From Actinobacillus seminis (lineage in GTDB: Bacteria > Pseudomonadota > Gammaproteobacteria > Enterobacterales > Pasteurellaceae): 64,000 bases of DNA. Below are positions 38,184 to 47,888 of the stretch, piece after piece. The stretch covers positions 124,001 through 188,000 of the forward strand of contig NZ_NLFK01000002.1 of NCBI RefSeq assembly GCF_002263215.1, in the 5' to 3' direction. How positions within the stretch are numbered: position 1 is the stretch's first letter; each line of letters begins with the position of its first letter. A program made the translations under genes and the position numbers. The notes beneath the pieces are model-generated. The model had not been told where the DNA came from, did no database searches, and worked only from the letters and a program-made list of their open reading frames with translations.

Positions 38184-39594
38184 TCATTGTACTACGAGTA
38201 CACCAAGACAACCTTTATCCGCCAACATCAAATCGGACGAGCCGAAAAATAAAGGGTAATTATTAGAAGAAAGATTTGGGAAATTAATCAAAATTTGTAC
38301 TTTTCCCTCAATCCACAAACTATCTTTCCACACCTGTTCGATCGGATCCAAGGGGTGATCATTGATACTTTCAATCACAAAACGTGCGCCTTGTACTTTA
38401 AAACCGGTAGCTTGGCTGGCGGTTAAAATCCAACGTTCCGTTGAGTTTACCGCCGCATTCACATCAATACGACGAGGATCAAGGCGTTGTTGATTGATGG
38501 TTCCATTGGAAACATCAATATAAAATTGTCGCTCTTTTTGCCCTTTGGCAGCCAAAACTGTCGGCGCTGAGGTATTGGACTGAAACGCCGGTTTTGCGGA
38601 AAATGCCGCCGCCATGCCTTCCGGGCGCAATTCCAATACGGTATTGTCCATCAGCGCATCACTACTTTCAAAAAAATTGCGTAAACTTATCCAATAGACC
38701 GCGCTTTTTGCCACTAATTAAGGTGGCATTATTTCCATCATTTAAATTCACCAATAACTCGACACGCTCGCTTGGAGCAACAAAAATGGAAGTTCGTGTT
38801 TGCTCTTGCGGGAGAAAACCTTGATCTTTTGCCAACAACAAAAATTCGCGGTCATCATCAAAATGTAAATGATAGCTTCGCGATAAAGACGCATTCAAAA
38901 TACGCAACCGCACCCAACTGCGCGGCACGGTCAGATAAGGCGCTTGTTGCCCGTTGACAAATAAACGATTACCTAAAAAGTGCGGTTGATTTTGGCGAAA
39001 TAATTGCACACCGTCAGCATTGAGTTGACCATCTTGCAAAATTAACGGAATATCGTCTACGCCATATTTTTTCGGCAATGATGATTTGCGACTTTCCTCA
39101 TCTTCAATAATCCATAACCCAAGCAATCCACGATAGGTTTGATATGCCGAGCTGGCAAGAGTGCAAGCATGATACCAACAGGTCGCCGCCGGTTGATTAA
39201 TCGGAACAATCGGCGCCCAAGTTTCGCCCATTTTGAAATGACGTCCAATACCGCCCAATAATTCGCCGCCGGCTTGCAGTCCTTGAATATTTAGCGATAA
39301 AATTTGCGGTATGCCATTGCGATAATTGAGTTTAGCAAACTCGCCGCTACGAATTTTTATGGTCGGTCCTAAATAATTCCCGTTAAAGCCCCAAACTTCG
39401 GCATAATGATCGCCATCTAATTTGACCTGCGTCGTTTCAGCGCTTAATACAATCGGCTTACCACGTCGAATTTCAACTAGCGGCGGAAAGCTGAGCGGCA
39501 TTCTGCCTGTTGCCAATAGTGGTGTTGGCAGAGCGGAAACCCCACCGGCTACAAAGGCTGTTTTTAATAATTGACGACGTGAAAATTGATTCAT
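38184..39594 (-). pseudogene. ftsP: FtsP/SufI cell-division protein, one frameshift (probably a sequencing error)
   Basis: FtsP is a periplasmic multicopper-oxidase-fold protein without copper that stabilises the divisome. The 5' frame (39594-38668) has a Tat signal [20 protein letters not shown] and cupredoxin stretches ([40 protein letters not shown]). It stops after DKFTQFF, where a seven-T run (plus-strand A run 38670-38676) shifts the frame. With six T it reads [20 protein letters not shown] and continues in the 38714-38184 frame (NDHPLDPIEQVWKDSLWIEG, YPLFFGSSDLMLADKGCLGV). The repaired length is 469 residues, the family norm. The single homopolymer defect suggests error rather than decay. 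It follows plsC in the same direction. Confidence 0.9.
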
Positions 39595-39621
39595 TTATTT
39601 TCCTTTTTATCCGTCTTTTAA

Positions 39622-40347
39622 TTATGCCTGAGGTTGCTGTAATTCGGCATCCAATTTTGCCAAATGTTGCAGCATGACTTGATGACAATACTCGGCTAAT
39701 TCGCGCACGTTTTCTTTGCTGTAATTGGAGGTATCAATCGGTGGCAACATTTCACAAATCACTTTACCATTATGCCAACGATTCAAATCAACTTGATTGT
39801 GAGTAGAAGAACACACCACCGGCACCACCGGCACGCCCGCCATAATTGCCGCATAAAACGCCCCTGTTTTAAATGGCAGCAGCCCGCGTCCTCGGCTACG
39901 CGTTCCCTCCGGAAACATCCACACCGACAAATTATCCGCATTAATGCGTTCTGCCAATTGATTCATGGTACCATGCGCCTTAGTGCGATTGTCACGATCG
40001 AGAAAAATATTCCCGCTCGCCCAATATAAAATGCCGAAAAACGGGATCCAAATCAGACTTTTTTTACCCACGCTCACGGTTCTCGGCATCACCATAGCGG
40101 AAATGGTTACCATATCGTAATTATTTTGGTGATTTCCAATATAAATGCAGCGCCCGACCTTGTCCGCTTCAGCGGGAAAACGTCTTTCCACTTGCAGACC
40201 GAATAACGGATACAAACGCCCAAACCAACCGGCGACCACACCGACATTACTGGCGTTTTTAAAGCGAATAAGGGAATAAATCGTTCCCACCAAACAAATC
40301 ATGATGCAACAAAACACCACAAGAATAATTCGAATCAACTTTAGCAT
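39622..40347 (-). CDS. plsC: 1-acyl-sn-glycerol-3-phosphate acyltransferase
   Basis: Adds the second acyl chain in phospholipid synthesis at the inner membrane, giving phosphatidic acid. The 241-residue protein has an N-terminal hydrophobic segment (IRIILVVFCCIMICLVGTIY), the catalytic HX4D motif in GNHQNNYDMV near residue 72 and the substrate-binding FPEGTRSRGRGLLPFKTG near 142. It lies 27 bp upstream of ftsP, the same plsC-ftsP order as in enterobacteria. Confidence 0.95.
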   Translation of the reverse strand: MLKLIRIILVVFCCIMICLVGTIYSLIRFKNASNVGVVAGWFGRLYPLFGLQVERRFPAEADKVGRCIYIGNHQNNYDMVTISAMVMPRTVSVGKKSLIWIPFFGILYWASGNIFLDRDNRTKAHGTMNQLAERINADNLSVWMFPEGTRSRGRGLLPFKTGAFYAAIMAGVPVVPVVCSSTHNQVDLNRWHNGKVICEMLPPIDTSNYSKENVRELAEYCHQVMLQHLAKLDAELQQPQA

Positions 40348-40455
40348 AGATCAATACCTTAAAAAATTTTGCTCAAGTATAGCGAAAATCAGCAAATTTG
40401 TGTATAAATCCCATTAAAAAATGATAATCTAAACAAAAATAACGTATTTAATCTT

Positions 40456-41169
40456 ATGAAAAAAACTTATTTTATTGCCGATTTACATTTAAGCGAAAAT
40501 CAACCGCACTTAACCCGCTTATTTATCGATTTTATGCAACAGCAAGCCCCCGACGCTGAGGCGGTTTATATTTTAGGCGATTTATTTGATTTTTGGATTG
40601 GTGATGATGAAAAGTCACCACTTATAGCGCAAGTTAAAGATCAAATAAAACAGCTGACGGAAAAACATATTCCTTGCTATTTTATTCATGGCAATCGCGA
40701 TTTTTTAGTGGGCAAACGCTTTGCAAAAGCATGCGGCTTGATCTTGCTATCGACCTACCACGTGCTGGATTTATACGGAAAAAAAACCCTGCTGTGTCAT
40801 GGCGATACGCTCTGTACTGATGATATTGCCTATCAACGTTTTCGCCAAAAAGTCCACCAACCTTGGCGACAATGGCTCTTTTTGTGCTTACCGTTAAAAG
40901 TGCGGTTAAAAATTGCTCAAAAAATTCGCCATAAAAGCCGGCAAGATAAACAACGCAAATCTGATGAAATTATGGACGTCAATCCCGATTTTGTACGCCA
41001 AATTTTTACGCAATTTGACGTCAACCTTTTAATTCACGGGCATACGCATCGCCAAAATATCCACAAAATTCCACCGCATTTTACACGCATCGTACTGGGC
41101 GATTGGGGTAAAACCGCCTCCATATTGGAAGTAAGCGAAAACGGTCTACGCTTTGTGCCGAACGCTTAA
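40456..41169 (+). CDS. lpxH: UDP-2,3-diacylglucosamine diphosphatase
   Basis: Cleaves UDP-2,3-diacylglucosamine to lipid X in lipid A synthesis, peripheral to the inner membrane. The calcineurin-type metallophosphatase motifs occur in order: [10 protein letters not shown] (residue 8 on), [12 protein letters not shown] near 41, HGNRDFLVG near 79, [10 protein letters not shown] near 114 and [10 protein letters not shown] near 195. The 237-residue length is normal. A bidirectional terminator follows. Confidence 0.97.
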   Translation: MKKTYFIADLHLSENQPHLTRLFIDFMQQQAPDAEAVYILGDLFDFWIGDDEKSPLIAQVKDQIKQLTEKHIPCYFIHGNRDFLVGKRFAKACGLILLSTYHVLDLYGKKTLLCHGDTLCTDDIAYQRFRQKVHQPWRQWLFLCLPLKVRLKIAQKIRHKSRQDKQRKSDEIMDVNPDFVRQIFTQFDVNLLIHGHTHRQNIHKIPPHFTRIVLGDWGKTASILEVSENGLRFVPNA

Positions 41170-41174
41170 ATACA

Positions 41175-41200
41175 AAAAAGTGGGCATTCACCCACTTTTT
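41175..41200. terminator. bidirectional terminator between lpxH and the AhpD-like gene
   Basis: Perfect stem AAAAAGTGGG / CCCACTTTTT with a 6-nt loop. A-run and T-run on either side suit both converging genes. Confidence 0.85.
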
Positions 41201-41220
41201 ATCTCGCTTAAATGTAACGA

Positions 41221-41559
41221 TTATTTTTGTTCGTTAAAAGCTTCTAAGGCACGTAACGAATAAGTATAAGCCGCACCGGCATTGAGCGCAATTGCCGTGG
41301 CTAATGCGGCTGCAACTTCTTCTTCCGTCGCTCCGGCTTTGACTGCTGCCGAGGCATGAACACCGATACAGCTTTCGCAACGCGTGGTCACCGCGACTGC
41401 CAAAGCGATAAGTTCGCGCGTTTTAGCATCCAAAACATTGCCTTCCGCTGCCGCTGCATCTAACGCTCCGTAAGCTTGTAACATTTTCGGATATTTTTTC
41501 CCTAACTCACCAAATGATTGTTTTACGTGCGCCACATCATTTTTCCAATCTGCAAACAT
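41221..41559 (-). CDS. carboxymuconolactone decarboxylase / AhpD-like protein
   Basis: A 112-residue all-helical protein of the CMD family. The redox motif CESCIGVH (CxxC followed by His) is that of AhpD-type peroxidase partners, so a thiol-based antioxidant role is more likely than a decarboxylase. LDAKTRELIALAVAVTTR precedes the motif and AGATEEEVAAALATAIALNA follows it, as is typical. I start at the ATG at 41559 (MFADWKND), which has GGAG eight bases upstream; the frame is open ten codons further. Partner and substrate are unknown. Confidence 0.85.
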   Translation of the reverse strand: MFADWKNDVAHVKQSFGELGKKYPKMLQAYGALDAAAAEGNVLDAKTRELIALAVAVTTRCESCIGVHASAAVKAGATEEEVAAALATAIALNAGAAYTYSLRALEAFNEQK

Positions 41560-41684
41560 ATTATTCTCCAAGATAAGATTGTTGATCATTAAGTCTGTTG
41601 CTTGTTATGATACGTTCAGCCCGTTGACTATGCAAGCCAAAAGTGCGGTCAATTTTAAAATGGTTTTACCCACAAGGAGAAAAG

Positions 41685-42191
41685 ATGGCTGATCCGCATA
41701 TTCGTTCACCCATGGATTTCTGGGATTACCTTACGGTCATTCTCTATCGTTGCGGCTTTATTTTAGCAGCAATAATGACCGCGCTTTTACCCTACCGACC
41801 GGGCATCGCGCTAAACGGAATATTGCTCGCAGCGGTATTATGCGCTTCATCGTTGCACATTTATCTCAAACGCTTTCGCTTACTGCTGCAAATGGCAAGC
41901 TGGGTAGCATTACTTTGTGCGCTTTTCGGGCAGCTGGAACTGGCGCTCGGCGCCGCATTTTTTACCCTCGGCGGATTAGCCTTTAAAGAATATTTCTGCT
42001 TTCGCGTATTTTGTTTAAATTTTCAACCGCTCTTTTTAGCCGGATTATGGTTCGCTTTGCAGTTTGAAGTGTGCCGGTTAAGCCAATTGTTATCCGCCAT
42101 CAGTGCGCTTCTATTTGCTATCTTAGCTATCCAAAAATGGCGTATGCCACTGCATTTTGACATTGGCGATAAATCCAAATATGAAATTTAG
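41685..42191 (+). CDS. integral membrane protein (DUF2301-like)
   Basis: A 168-residue membrane protein with about six hydrophobic segments and no catalytic motif. The start MADPHIRSPMDFWDYLTVIL and the conserved middle GGLAFKEYFCFRVF followed by LNFQPL match the small DUF2301 membrane family as I remember it; the function of that family is unknown. The ATG at 41685 follows AAGGAGAAAAG at ideal spacing, which decides against the longer frame from 41643. Convergent with uhpC. Confidence 0.78.
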   Translation: MADPHIRSPMDFWDYLTVILYRCGFILAAIMTALLPYRPGIALNGILLAAVLCASSLHIYLKRFRLLLQMASWVALLCALFGQLELALGAAFFTLGGLAFKEYFCFRVFCLNFQPLFLAGLWFALQFEVCRLSQLLSAISALLFAILAIQKWRMPLHFDIGDKSKYEI

Positions 42192-42203
42192 TGTCGCATC
42201 CCC

Positions 42204-43472
42204 TTAATTTTGTGCTTTTAAAAAAGGCAGCAATAATAAAGCGATACCAAATGCAGCTGCCGAGATCACAATAAAAAAGCCGCTCCAATGAAATGCTTCC
42301 ATCACCAATGCTAAAGGATAGCCGGCAATCGCAGCGCCTAAATAGGCGAATAAACCGACGAAACCGGTCGCCGATCCCGGCGTTTTTTTGTGGGCACATT
42401 CCGCTGCTGCCATGCCGATTAGCATTTGCGGGCCAAAAACAAAAAAACCGATCGCGAAAAACACGCTGCCTTGCAAAATCAGATTTTCTTTGCTCATTAA
42501 CCACAGCGCCAAAATCGAAAAGAAAATACCGATCGCAAACAATAACGCCATAGGACCGCGATTGCTGGAAGATAATTTATCCGATCCCCAACCCGCCGCC
42601 AAGGAACCGATAAACCCGCCGATTTCAAACAGCGACAGCGCACTATTGGCGGAAACCAGATTGTAGTGATAATTTTCGGTTAAATAAATATTGCCCCAGT
42701 CGTTAATGGCGGTGCGTACGATATAAACCAAGCAATAACTTAGTGCTAACAACCAAATATACTTATTTAAAAATACATATTGCTGCAAAATTTTGCGCCA
42801 ACTTAAATGGTGCCCCTCTTTTTCCTGCGCCAATTCCAAGGAATCATTACGCCATTTACCCACACTTGGCAAGCCCATGGATTCCGGTGTATTTCGCAGG
42901 CGTAAAAATAAAAAGAGGCTGATCACAATCGTTATCACGCCGGCAATGCCGAATCCGTAACGCCAGCCATAATGCAAGGTAACATAACCGATAATTAGCG
43001 GAATTAATGCGCCGCCGACGTTATGCGCGGTGTTCCAAATAGACCACCATAGTCCACGTTCGTTACGCGAATACCAAGTGGTCAATAATTTTGAACATGC
43101 CGGCCAACCCCAACCTTGGAACCAAGCGTTAATGATCCATAACAAGGTAAACATCACGATTGAGTCGGATAGCCCAAAAAGAATATTGATCACGCCGGTA
43201 ATAAGTAAACCCCATGCCATAAAATGCCGTGGATTAGCTCGATCGGAAAAAAGTCCGGAGAAAAATTTCGACAAACCATAGGTAATATAAAATAAAGTTG
43301 CCATCATGCCGATATCATTTTTATCAATGCCCAAATCGGTAATTAACGCCGGCACCGCATAATTAAAACTTTTGCGAGTAAGATAAAAACCGGCGTAGCC
43401 TACATACATAGCAAGCATGATATGCAATCGCCAGTAGCGATAAGTGCGGTCAATATTTTCATGATTTTTCAT
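42204..43472 (-). CDS. uhpC: UhpC sugar-phosphate sensor (MFS fold)
   Basis: Inner-membrane MFS protein of the GlpT/UhpT family. It detects external glucose-6-phosphate and signals through UhpB. The 422-residue, 12-segment protein has YAGFYLTRKSFNYAVPALI near residue 27, WFQGWGWPACSKLLTTWYSR near 120, HNVGGALIPLIIGY near 148 and GPQMLIGMAAAE near 360. It follows uhpB by 3 bp, so it belongs to the uhpABC relay rather than being a second transporter; sequence alone does not exclude transport. Confidence 0.9.
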   Translation of the reverse strand: MKNHENIDRTYRYWRLHIMLAMYVGYAGFYLTRKSFNYAVPALITDLGIDKNDIGMMATLFYITYGLSKFFSGLFSDRANPRHFMAWGLLITGVINILFGLSDSIVMFTLLWIINAWFQGWGWPACSKLLTTWYSRNERGLWWSIWNTAHNVGGALIPLIIGYVTLHYGWRYGFGIAGVITIVISLFLFLRLRNTPESMGLPSVGKWRNDSLELAQEKEGHHLSWRKILQQYVFLNKYIWLLALSYCLVYIVRTAINDWGNIYLTENYHYNLVSANSALSLFEIGGFIGSLAAGWGSDKLSSSNRGPMALLFAIGIFFSILALWLMSKENLILQGSVFFAIGFFVFGPQMLIGMAAAECAHKKTPGSATGFVGLFAYLGAAIAGYPLALVMEAFHWSGFFIVISAAAFGIALLLLPFLKAQN

Positions 43473-43475
43473 AGG

Positions 43476-44981
43476 TTATATCCGAGGTAAATTCACACGA
43501 ATGACGGTTCCATGATGCACGGGATCCTGATCAATTTCCGTTGAAGTAATATTAAAAGTGCCACATAAACTGTTCACTCGCTCTTGCATACCGCGAATAC
43601 CCAATCCGTTTAGGCTTTTTTTCATATCAAATCCAACTCCGTTATCTTCAATATAAAGCGAAACTTCTTGTGCAATGGTAATGATAATATTCACTTCTGT
43701 TGCCGCAGCGTATTTCATAATATTATTTAAACTTTCTTGGCATAGGCGATAAATAGTAATTTCTAAAATATGATCTAAAGGAATATTTTTCTCGTTTTGC
43801 CAATAAAGTGCGGTTTGAATTCCTTGTGTTTCAAAATTCAGTTCAATAAATAAATTTTGTAAGGCTTGATGCAAATCCAAATCGTCTAATAAACGCGGGC
43901 GAATTCGATTTAATAAACCTTTGGTGGTGTCATAAATATTTAAGGACAATTGTTCGATAGTATCGGCAATTTTTTCGTGCTGCGGAAGATTTTCCAAGCG
44001 TTTTAAGATACTCGCTTGTGTACGAATGGCGGTAATATTCTGCCCAATTTCATCATGTAATTCACGGGAAATTTCTTGACGAACGGTTTCTTCGGTATTG
44101 ACTAATTGACGTGTCAACATTTTGTTACGATTTAATTCTACCGATAAACTGCGATTTAAATCGCGTTGATGTTGGATAGCAAGCCCAAGAAAAATACCGG
44201 TGATGGTTTGGGATGAAATGGATAATAATAAATCGGTTAAGGCCACGTTGGAAAATTGGTGAGTGGTACTGATAAGTGCAATGCTATTTAGTAGCGTTCC
44301 TAAAAACGCCCCCTGCCAGCCATATTGAAACGCCAATAAAATAATGGGAATTGCCAAACAAAATAAGGCAAAACGGTAAAAGGTTTCCGGTAAAGTCGTT
44401 TGAATATAAATATTTAAAATAAAAAGCACAATATAAAGAAAAATATGTTTTGTTCTAAGTGTGACGGGCTTTTTCACTAAAGTGGCAGTTAACGGTAACC
44501 ATTTTCGGCAAAATAAAAAATCATTGATTAAATAACATGCAGGAATAATTAAAATACCGCTGCTGAAACTGACTAAAAAAGCAAAGGAAGATGCCGAGGA
44601 AAAAATAATTAAACTGTTTGTTAGGCTTAAAATAATAATTAAGCCTAATTGCAGCAAAAGTATTTTCCACTGCGAACCATAATAATACAGATAAACCGCA
44701 TAAATTAACGGAAAACTGACCGCACTTAATAAAAATAATTGGAAATAATCATTTTCAGGGAAAGACAGTCCCAACAAAATTAAAACACACCACTCCGCTC
44801 CATAGCTTACAATCCAATATTTAAGCGGCGTATGCAACACAATTCCGCAACGTAAAGCAAAGGGTAAAAATAATAATCCCAACAGCACGTCCGGCAATAA
44901 ATAATCGGAAATCACCCATAAACAAAAATAGGTACAAACGATCAAAAACCAAGCATAAAAAGCGGTAAAAATGGACTTCAT
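43476..44981 (-). CDS. uhpB: UhpB histidine kinase
   Basis: Membrane histidine kinase of the sugar-phosphate relay. The 501-residue protein has an N-terminal region with about eight membrane segments (MASE1-like) up to residue 260. The HisKA_3 dimerisation/phosphoacceptor box RQEISRELHDEIGQNITAIR follows, with His near 310, and then a HATPase domain with QESLNNIMKYA and EDNGVGFDMKKSLNGLGIRG. It lies 11 bp after uhpA and 3 bp before uhpC. Confidence 0.92.
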   Translation of the reverse strand: MKSIFTAFYAWFLIVCTYFCLWVISDYLLPDVLLGLLFLPFALRCGIVLHTPLKYWIVSYGAEWCVLILLGLSFPENDYFQLFLLSAVSFPLIYAVYLYYYGSQWKILLLQLGLIIILSLTNSLIIFSSASSFAFLVSFSSGILIIPACYLINDFLFCRKWLPLTATLVKKPVTLRTKHIFLYIVLFILNIYIQTTLPETFYRFALFCLAIPIILLAFQYGWQGAFLGTLLNSIALISTTHQFSNVALTDLLLSISSQTITGIFLGLAIQHQRDLNRSLSVELNRNKMLTRQLVNTEETVRQEISRELHDEIGQNITAIRTQASILKRLENLPQHEKIADTIEQLSLNIYDTTKGLLNRIRPRLLDDLDLHQALQNLFIELNFETQGIQTALYWQNEKNIPLDHILEITIYRLCQESLNNIMKYAAATEVNIIITIAQEVSLYIEDNGVGFDMKKSLNGLGIRGMQERVNSLCGTFNITSTEIDQDPVHHGTVIRVNLPRI

Positions 44982-44992
44982 GTACGTAAATT

Positions 44993-45598
44993 TTAGGTTC
45001 GTTGTTGATTTAATAAATTTGCCAGTTCCACATTATTTTTCACATTTAATTTGCTCATGGCATTGGCACGATGTACGTGTACAGTTTTAAAACTTAAATT
45101 TAATTTTTCGCCAATTTTTTTAGCATCCAATCCCAAAATTAATAATTCGCAAATTTCCCGCTCTCGCTTAGTTAACTGTTCAACCGGATGACTTTGCCGT
45201 GAGGAGACTAATTTGGCGGTTAATTCCGGCATTAAATAAACCCCGCCGGCATAAACGGTTCTAACTGCTTGAATTAATTCGTCCGGGCTGCAACGTTTAC
45301 TTAAATAACCTTTGGCGCCTAATTCTAAGGCTTTTTTCACGGTTAATTCAGAATCATTGACGCTTAACATAATACAATGAATGCCGGAGGGAATATCTTT
45401 TAATAATTCCAATCCGCTTTCATCAGGCATGGAAATATCAATAATGCAAACATTCGGTTTTAAACGAGGTAAATTCTGGCGCGTTTCTTTGGCACAACCA
45501 AATTCGCCGATAACTTGAATATCTTCTTCTAAAGCAAGCAATTGTGCAAAACCGGAACGCACGATCATATGATCGTCAATTAATACCACGTTGATCAT
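44993..45598 (-). CDS. uhpA: UhpA response regulator
   Basis: Transcription activator for uhpT. The 201-residue NarL/LuxR-type regulator has a receiver domain ([13 protein letters not shown], phospho-acceptor Asp54 in [11 protein letters not shown], Lys in [14 protein letters not shown]). Its C-terminal helix-turn-helix has [20 protein letters not shown] and [20 protein letters not shown]. It is the first gene of the uhpABC group and follows the uhpT terminator. Confidence 0.95.
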   Translation of the reverse strand: MINVVLIDDHMIVRSGFAQLLALEEDIQVIGEFGCAKETRQNLPRLKPNVCIIDISMPDESGLELLKDIPSGIHCIMLSVNDSELTVKKALELGAKGYLSKRCSPDELIQAVRTVYAGGVYLMPELTAKLVSSRQSHPVEQLTKREREICELLILGLDAKKIGEKLNLSFKTVHVHRANAMSKLNVKNNVELANLLNQQRT

Positions 45599-45647
45599 TT
45601 CATTATCCTATGTTTATTTTTGACAATGGCGTATTCTATCAGTAAAA

Positions 45648-45677
45648 AAAAGTGCGGTAAAAAATTACCGCACTTTT
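45648..45677 (-). terminator. terminator of uhpT made of an inverted uptake-sequence pair
   Basis: AAAAGTGCGGTAA and TTACCGCACTTTT form a 13-bp perfect stem with a 4-nt loop. On the minus strand it is followed by eight T. Each arm contains a complete 9-bp uptake sequence. It separates uhpT from uhpABC. Confidence 0.88.
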
Positions 45678-45689
45678 CCCATCATTCTC

Positions 45690-47072
45690 TTATTTTACTG
45701 CTTTTTTATTTTTACGGATTTTCTTTTCTTCCGCAATGGCAACAAACCCTAATAATGCCATACAAATCACCGCAGAAGCATCTAATGCCGCAAAGGTACC
45801 GGACCAACCGGTCAAACCGAAAATTGGAGTTCCGTCAGCGATCATCCCTAAACCTAATTTTGCAAAACTATCGCCGATTAAGTAAGCAAAGGTGCCTTTT
45901 ACGCCATCAGCTACTGCAATGGCCTTTTTCGGTACGAAACCCACTGCCGCAACGCCGATAAGCAATTGTGGACCGAATACCAAGAAACCAAGGACAAACA
46001 AAGCGCCAAGATACATATATTCATTGGTAGCGTGTTGATAGAACTCTAAAGTAAACACGATTAAAATCAATGAAATACAAGCTGTTAAACCGCGACGTCC
46101 ATTGGCTAAGTCAGATAAATATCCCCACAAGAAGGTTCCCGCCAAAGCGCCCACTTCAAACAAGGCAAAACCGGAAATCGCCGCATCTTTAGAGAAACCC
46201 AACTCTTGATATGCATACACCGGCGACCATTGGTCGATACCGATACGTACGATATAGAGGAAAATATTAGCAAAACAAAGTAACCAAATCACTTTATTGC
46301 GTAGCACATATTGCACAAAAATTTGCCATTTGCTTAATTGATTTTCTTCCGCTTCGCGATCTTCTTCGCTCACTTCTTCTCCGAATAATTCTTCCGCTTT
46401 ACCCAAACCGTAAGCTTCCGGAGAATCTGAACCGTAGCGCAATCCCACAAAACCGACGATTAACGCGATAATTGACGGGAAAATAAACATTCCGATTACA
46501 TGACCGTCAAACAATACGTTGGCACCAAATAAAGCTACCCCCGCTGCCGCAGCACCGCCTACGTTATGCGATAAATTCCAAAAACCTAAGAACGTGCCGC
46601 GTTTTTTGCGGGGTGTCCATTTGGTGATGGTGGAATAACTGGATGAACCGCCGGTACTTTGGAAAAAGCCGCTTAAGGCATAAAACGCGATCATCAAAAA
46701 TAACGCCACGCCGCCACCGCCCATACTGGCGCTAAAGCCCAGCATACAAAGCGCGGATAAAATCAACATAAACGGAACAAATTGCTTCGTATTTTTACCA
46801 TCCGCATAATAAGAAACCACCGTTTTACCAATCCCATAGGTGATAGAAAAACCTAAACCGATTAACCCCAAATCAGTTTTAGTCAAGCCGTAGGTTTCAA
46901 TCATATCGTTTTGTGCGATATTAAAGTTTTTACGGATCAAATACATTGCCATATAACCGATAAACACTACCAAATAGGATTTCATAAACGGTTTGAACCA
47001 CATTTTGCGTCTTTCTTCTACAGGAAGATCTAAGACAGGGCGTCTGACTTCTTCTAAAAATTTAAACATCAT
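45690..47072 (-). CDS. uhpT: UhpT hexose-phosphate antiporter
   Basis: Exchanges external hexose 6-phosphates for internal phosphate. The 460-residue, 12-segment MFS protein has [20 protein letters not shown] near residue 36, [18 protein letters not shown] near 139, [30 protein letters not shown] near 270 and the charged C-terminus [20 protein letters not shown] precedes the ATG pair at the start. Here uhpT is first and uhpABC follow behind a terminator, whereas in E. coli uhpT is last. A perfect CRP site lies 127 bp upstream. Confidence 0.95.
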   Translation of the reverse strand: MMFKFLEEVRRPVLDLPVEERRKMWFKPFMKSYLVVFIGYMAMYLIRKNFNIAQNDMIETYGLTKTDLGLIGLGFSITYGIGKTVVSYYADGKNTKQFVPFMLILSALCMLGFSASMGGGGVALFLMIAFYALSGFFQSTGGSSSYSTITKWTPRKKRGTFLGFWNLSHNVGGAAAAGVALFGANVLFDGHVIGMFIFPSIIALIVGFVGLRYGSDSPEAYGLGKAEELFGEEVSEEDREAEENQLSKWQIFVQYVLRNKVIWLLCFANIFLYIVRIGIDQWSPVYAYQELGFSKDAAISGFALFEVGALAGTFLWGYLSDLANGRRGLTACISLILIVFTLEFYQHATNEYMYLGALFVLGFLVFGPQLLIGVAAVGFVPKKAIAVADGVKGTFAYLIGDSFAKLGLGMIADGTPIFGLTGWSGTFAALDASAVICMALLGFVAIAEEKKIRKNKKAVK

Positions 47073-47198
47073 TTTCCTCGATTTTTCTTAATTCAAAAAA
47101 GATGAGCTTATGGTAATCAATGCGGGAAAAATCGCCTTGAGAGAATGGCGTAGGAAAGATAGGAAATATTCCTAAAATGCGGGAGATAGCAACAATTT

Positions 47199-47214
47199 TG
47201 TGATAAAGATCACA
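47199..47214. promoter_or_regulatory. perfect CRP site upstream of uhpT
   Basis: TGTGA TAAAGA TCACA matches the CRP consensus exactly. It lies in the efp/uhpT gap, 127 bp before the uhpT start and next to the efp 3' end, so it most likely acts on uhpT. Confidence 0.8.
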
Positions 47215-47288
47215 TTTTAATAATAACAGACGGAAAAATACCGACTCGTCGGTCGGCATTTTTGCTGTCGCTTAAGAGGCAATAAACA

Positions 47289-47855
47289 TTATTTTACGCG
47301 TGATACGTATTCGCCTGAACGGGTATCCACTTTGATCACTTCGCCGATTTGTACGAAAAGTGGAACTTTTACTACCGCACCGGTGCTTAATGTTGCCGGT
47401 TTACCGCCGGTACCGGCGGTATCACCTTTCAAACCCGGATCCGTTTCGATGATTTCTAATTCTACAAAGTTTGGCGGGGTTACAGAAATCGGCGCGCCAT
47501 TCCATAATGTCACGATACAATCTGCTTGATCCAATAACCATTTTTCTGCATCACCAATCGCTTTTGCATCAGCAGAATATTGCTCAAAGGTTTCCGGATG
47601 CATAAAATACCAAAATGCATCATCTTTGTAAGAATAGGTTAAGTTTAGATCCATCACGTCTGCCGCTTCAACGGAGGTGCCTGATTTAAAGTTCACATCC
47701 AATACTTTACCTGAAATTAATTTACGAATGCGTGTACGCGTAAAAGCCTGTCCTTTACCCGGTTTCACAAATTCATTTTCAACGATCACGCAAGGCTCAC
47801 CATCTTGCATAAATTTTAGACCCGGTTTGAAATCACTGGTAGTATATGTAGCCAT
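47289..47855 (-). CDS. efp: elongation factor P
   Basis: EF-P relieves ribosomes stalled at polyproline. The 188-residue protein starts [20 protein letters not shown]; the loop VKPGKGQAF holds Lys34, the residue that EpmA/EpmB modify. C-terminal domain text includes [20 protein letters not shown]. It is divergent from epmB, which encodes the aminomutase for its modification. No epmA is present in this window. Confidence 0.98.
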   Translation of the reverse strand: MATYTTSDFKPGLKFMQDGEPCVIVENEFVKPGKGQAFTRTRIRKLISGKVLDVNFKSGTSVEAADVMDLNLTYSYKDDAFWYFMHPETFEQYSADAKAIGDAEKWLLDQADCIVTLWNGAPISVTPPNFVELEIIETDPGLKGDTAGTGGKPATLSTGAVVKVPLFVQIGEVIKVDTRSGEYVSRVK

Positions 47856-47888
47856 ATTATCCTCAAAATAAGAGTACGTTTTATAAAA

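Noticed and set aside
42204-43472. UhpC-like gene as a second glycerol-3-phosphate or hexose-phosphate transporter
   Set aside because: Its position 3 bp behind uhpB and its own sequence fit the sensor UhpC better, although transport activity cannot be excluded from sequence.
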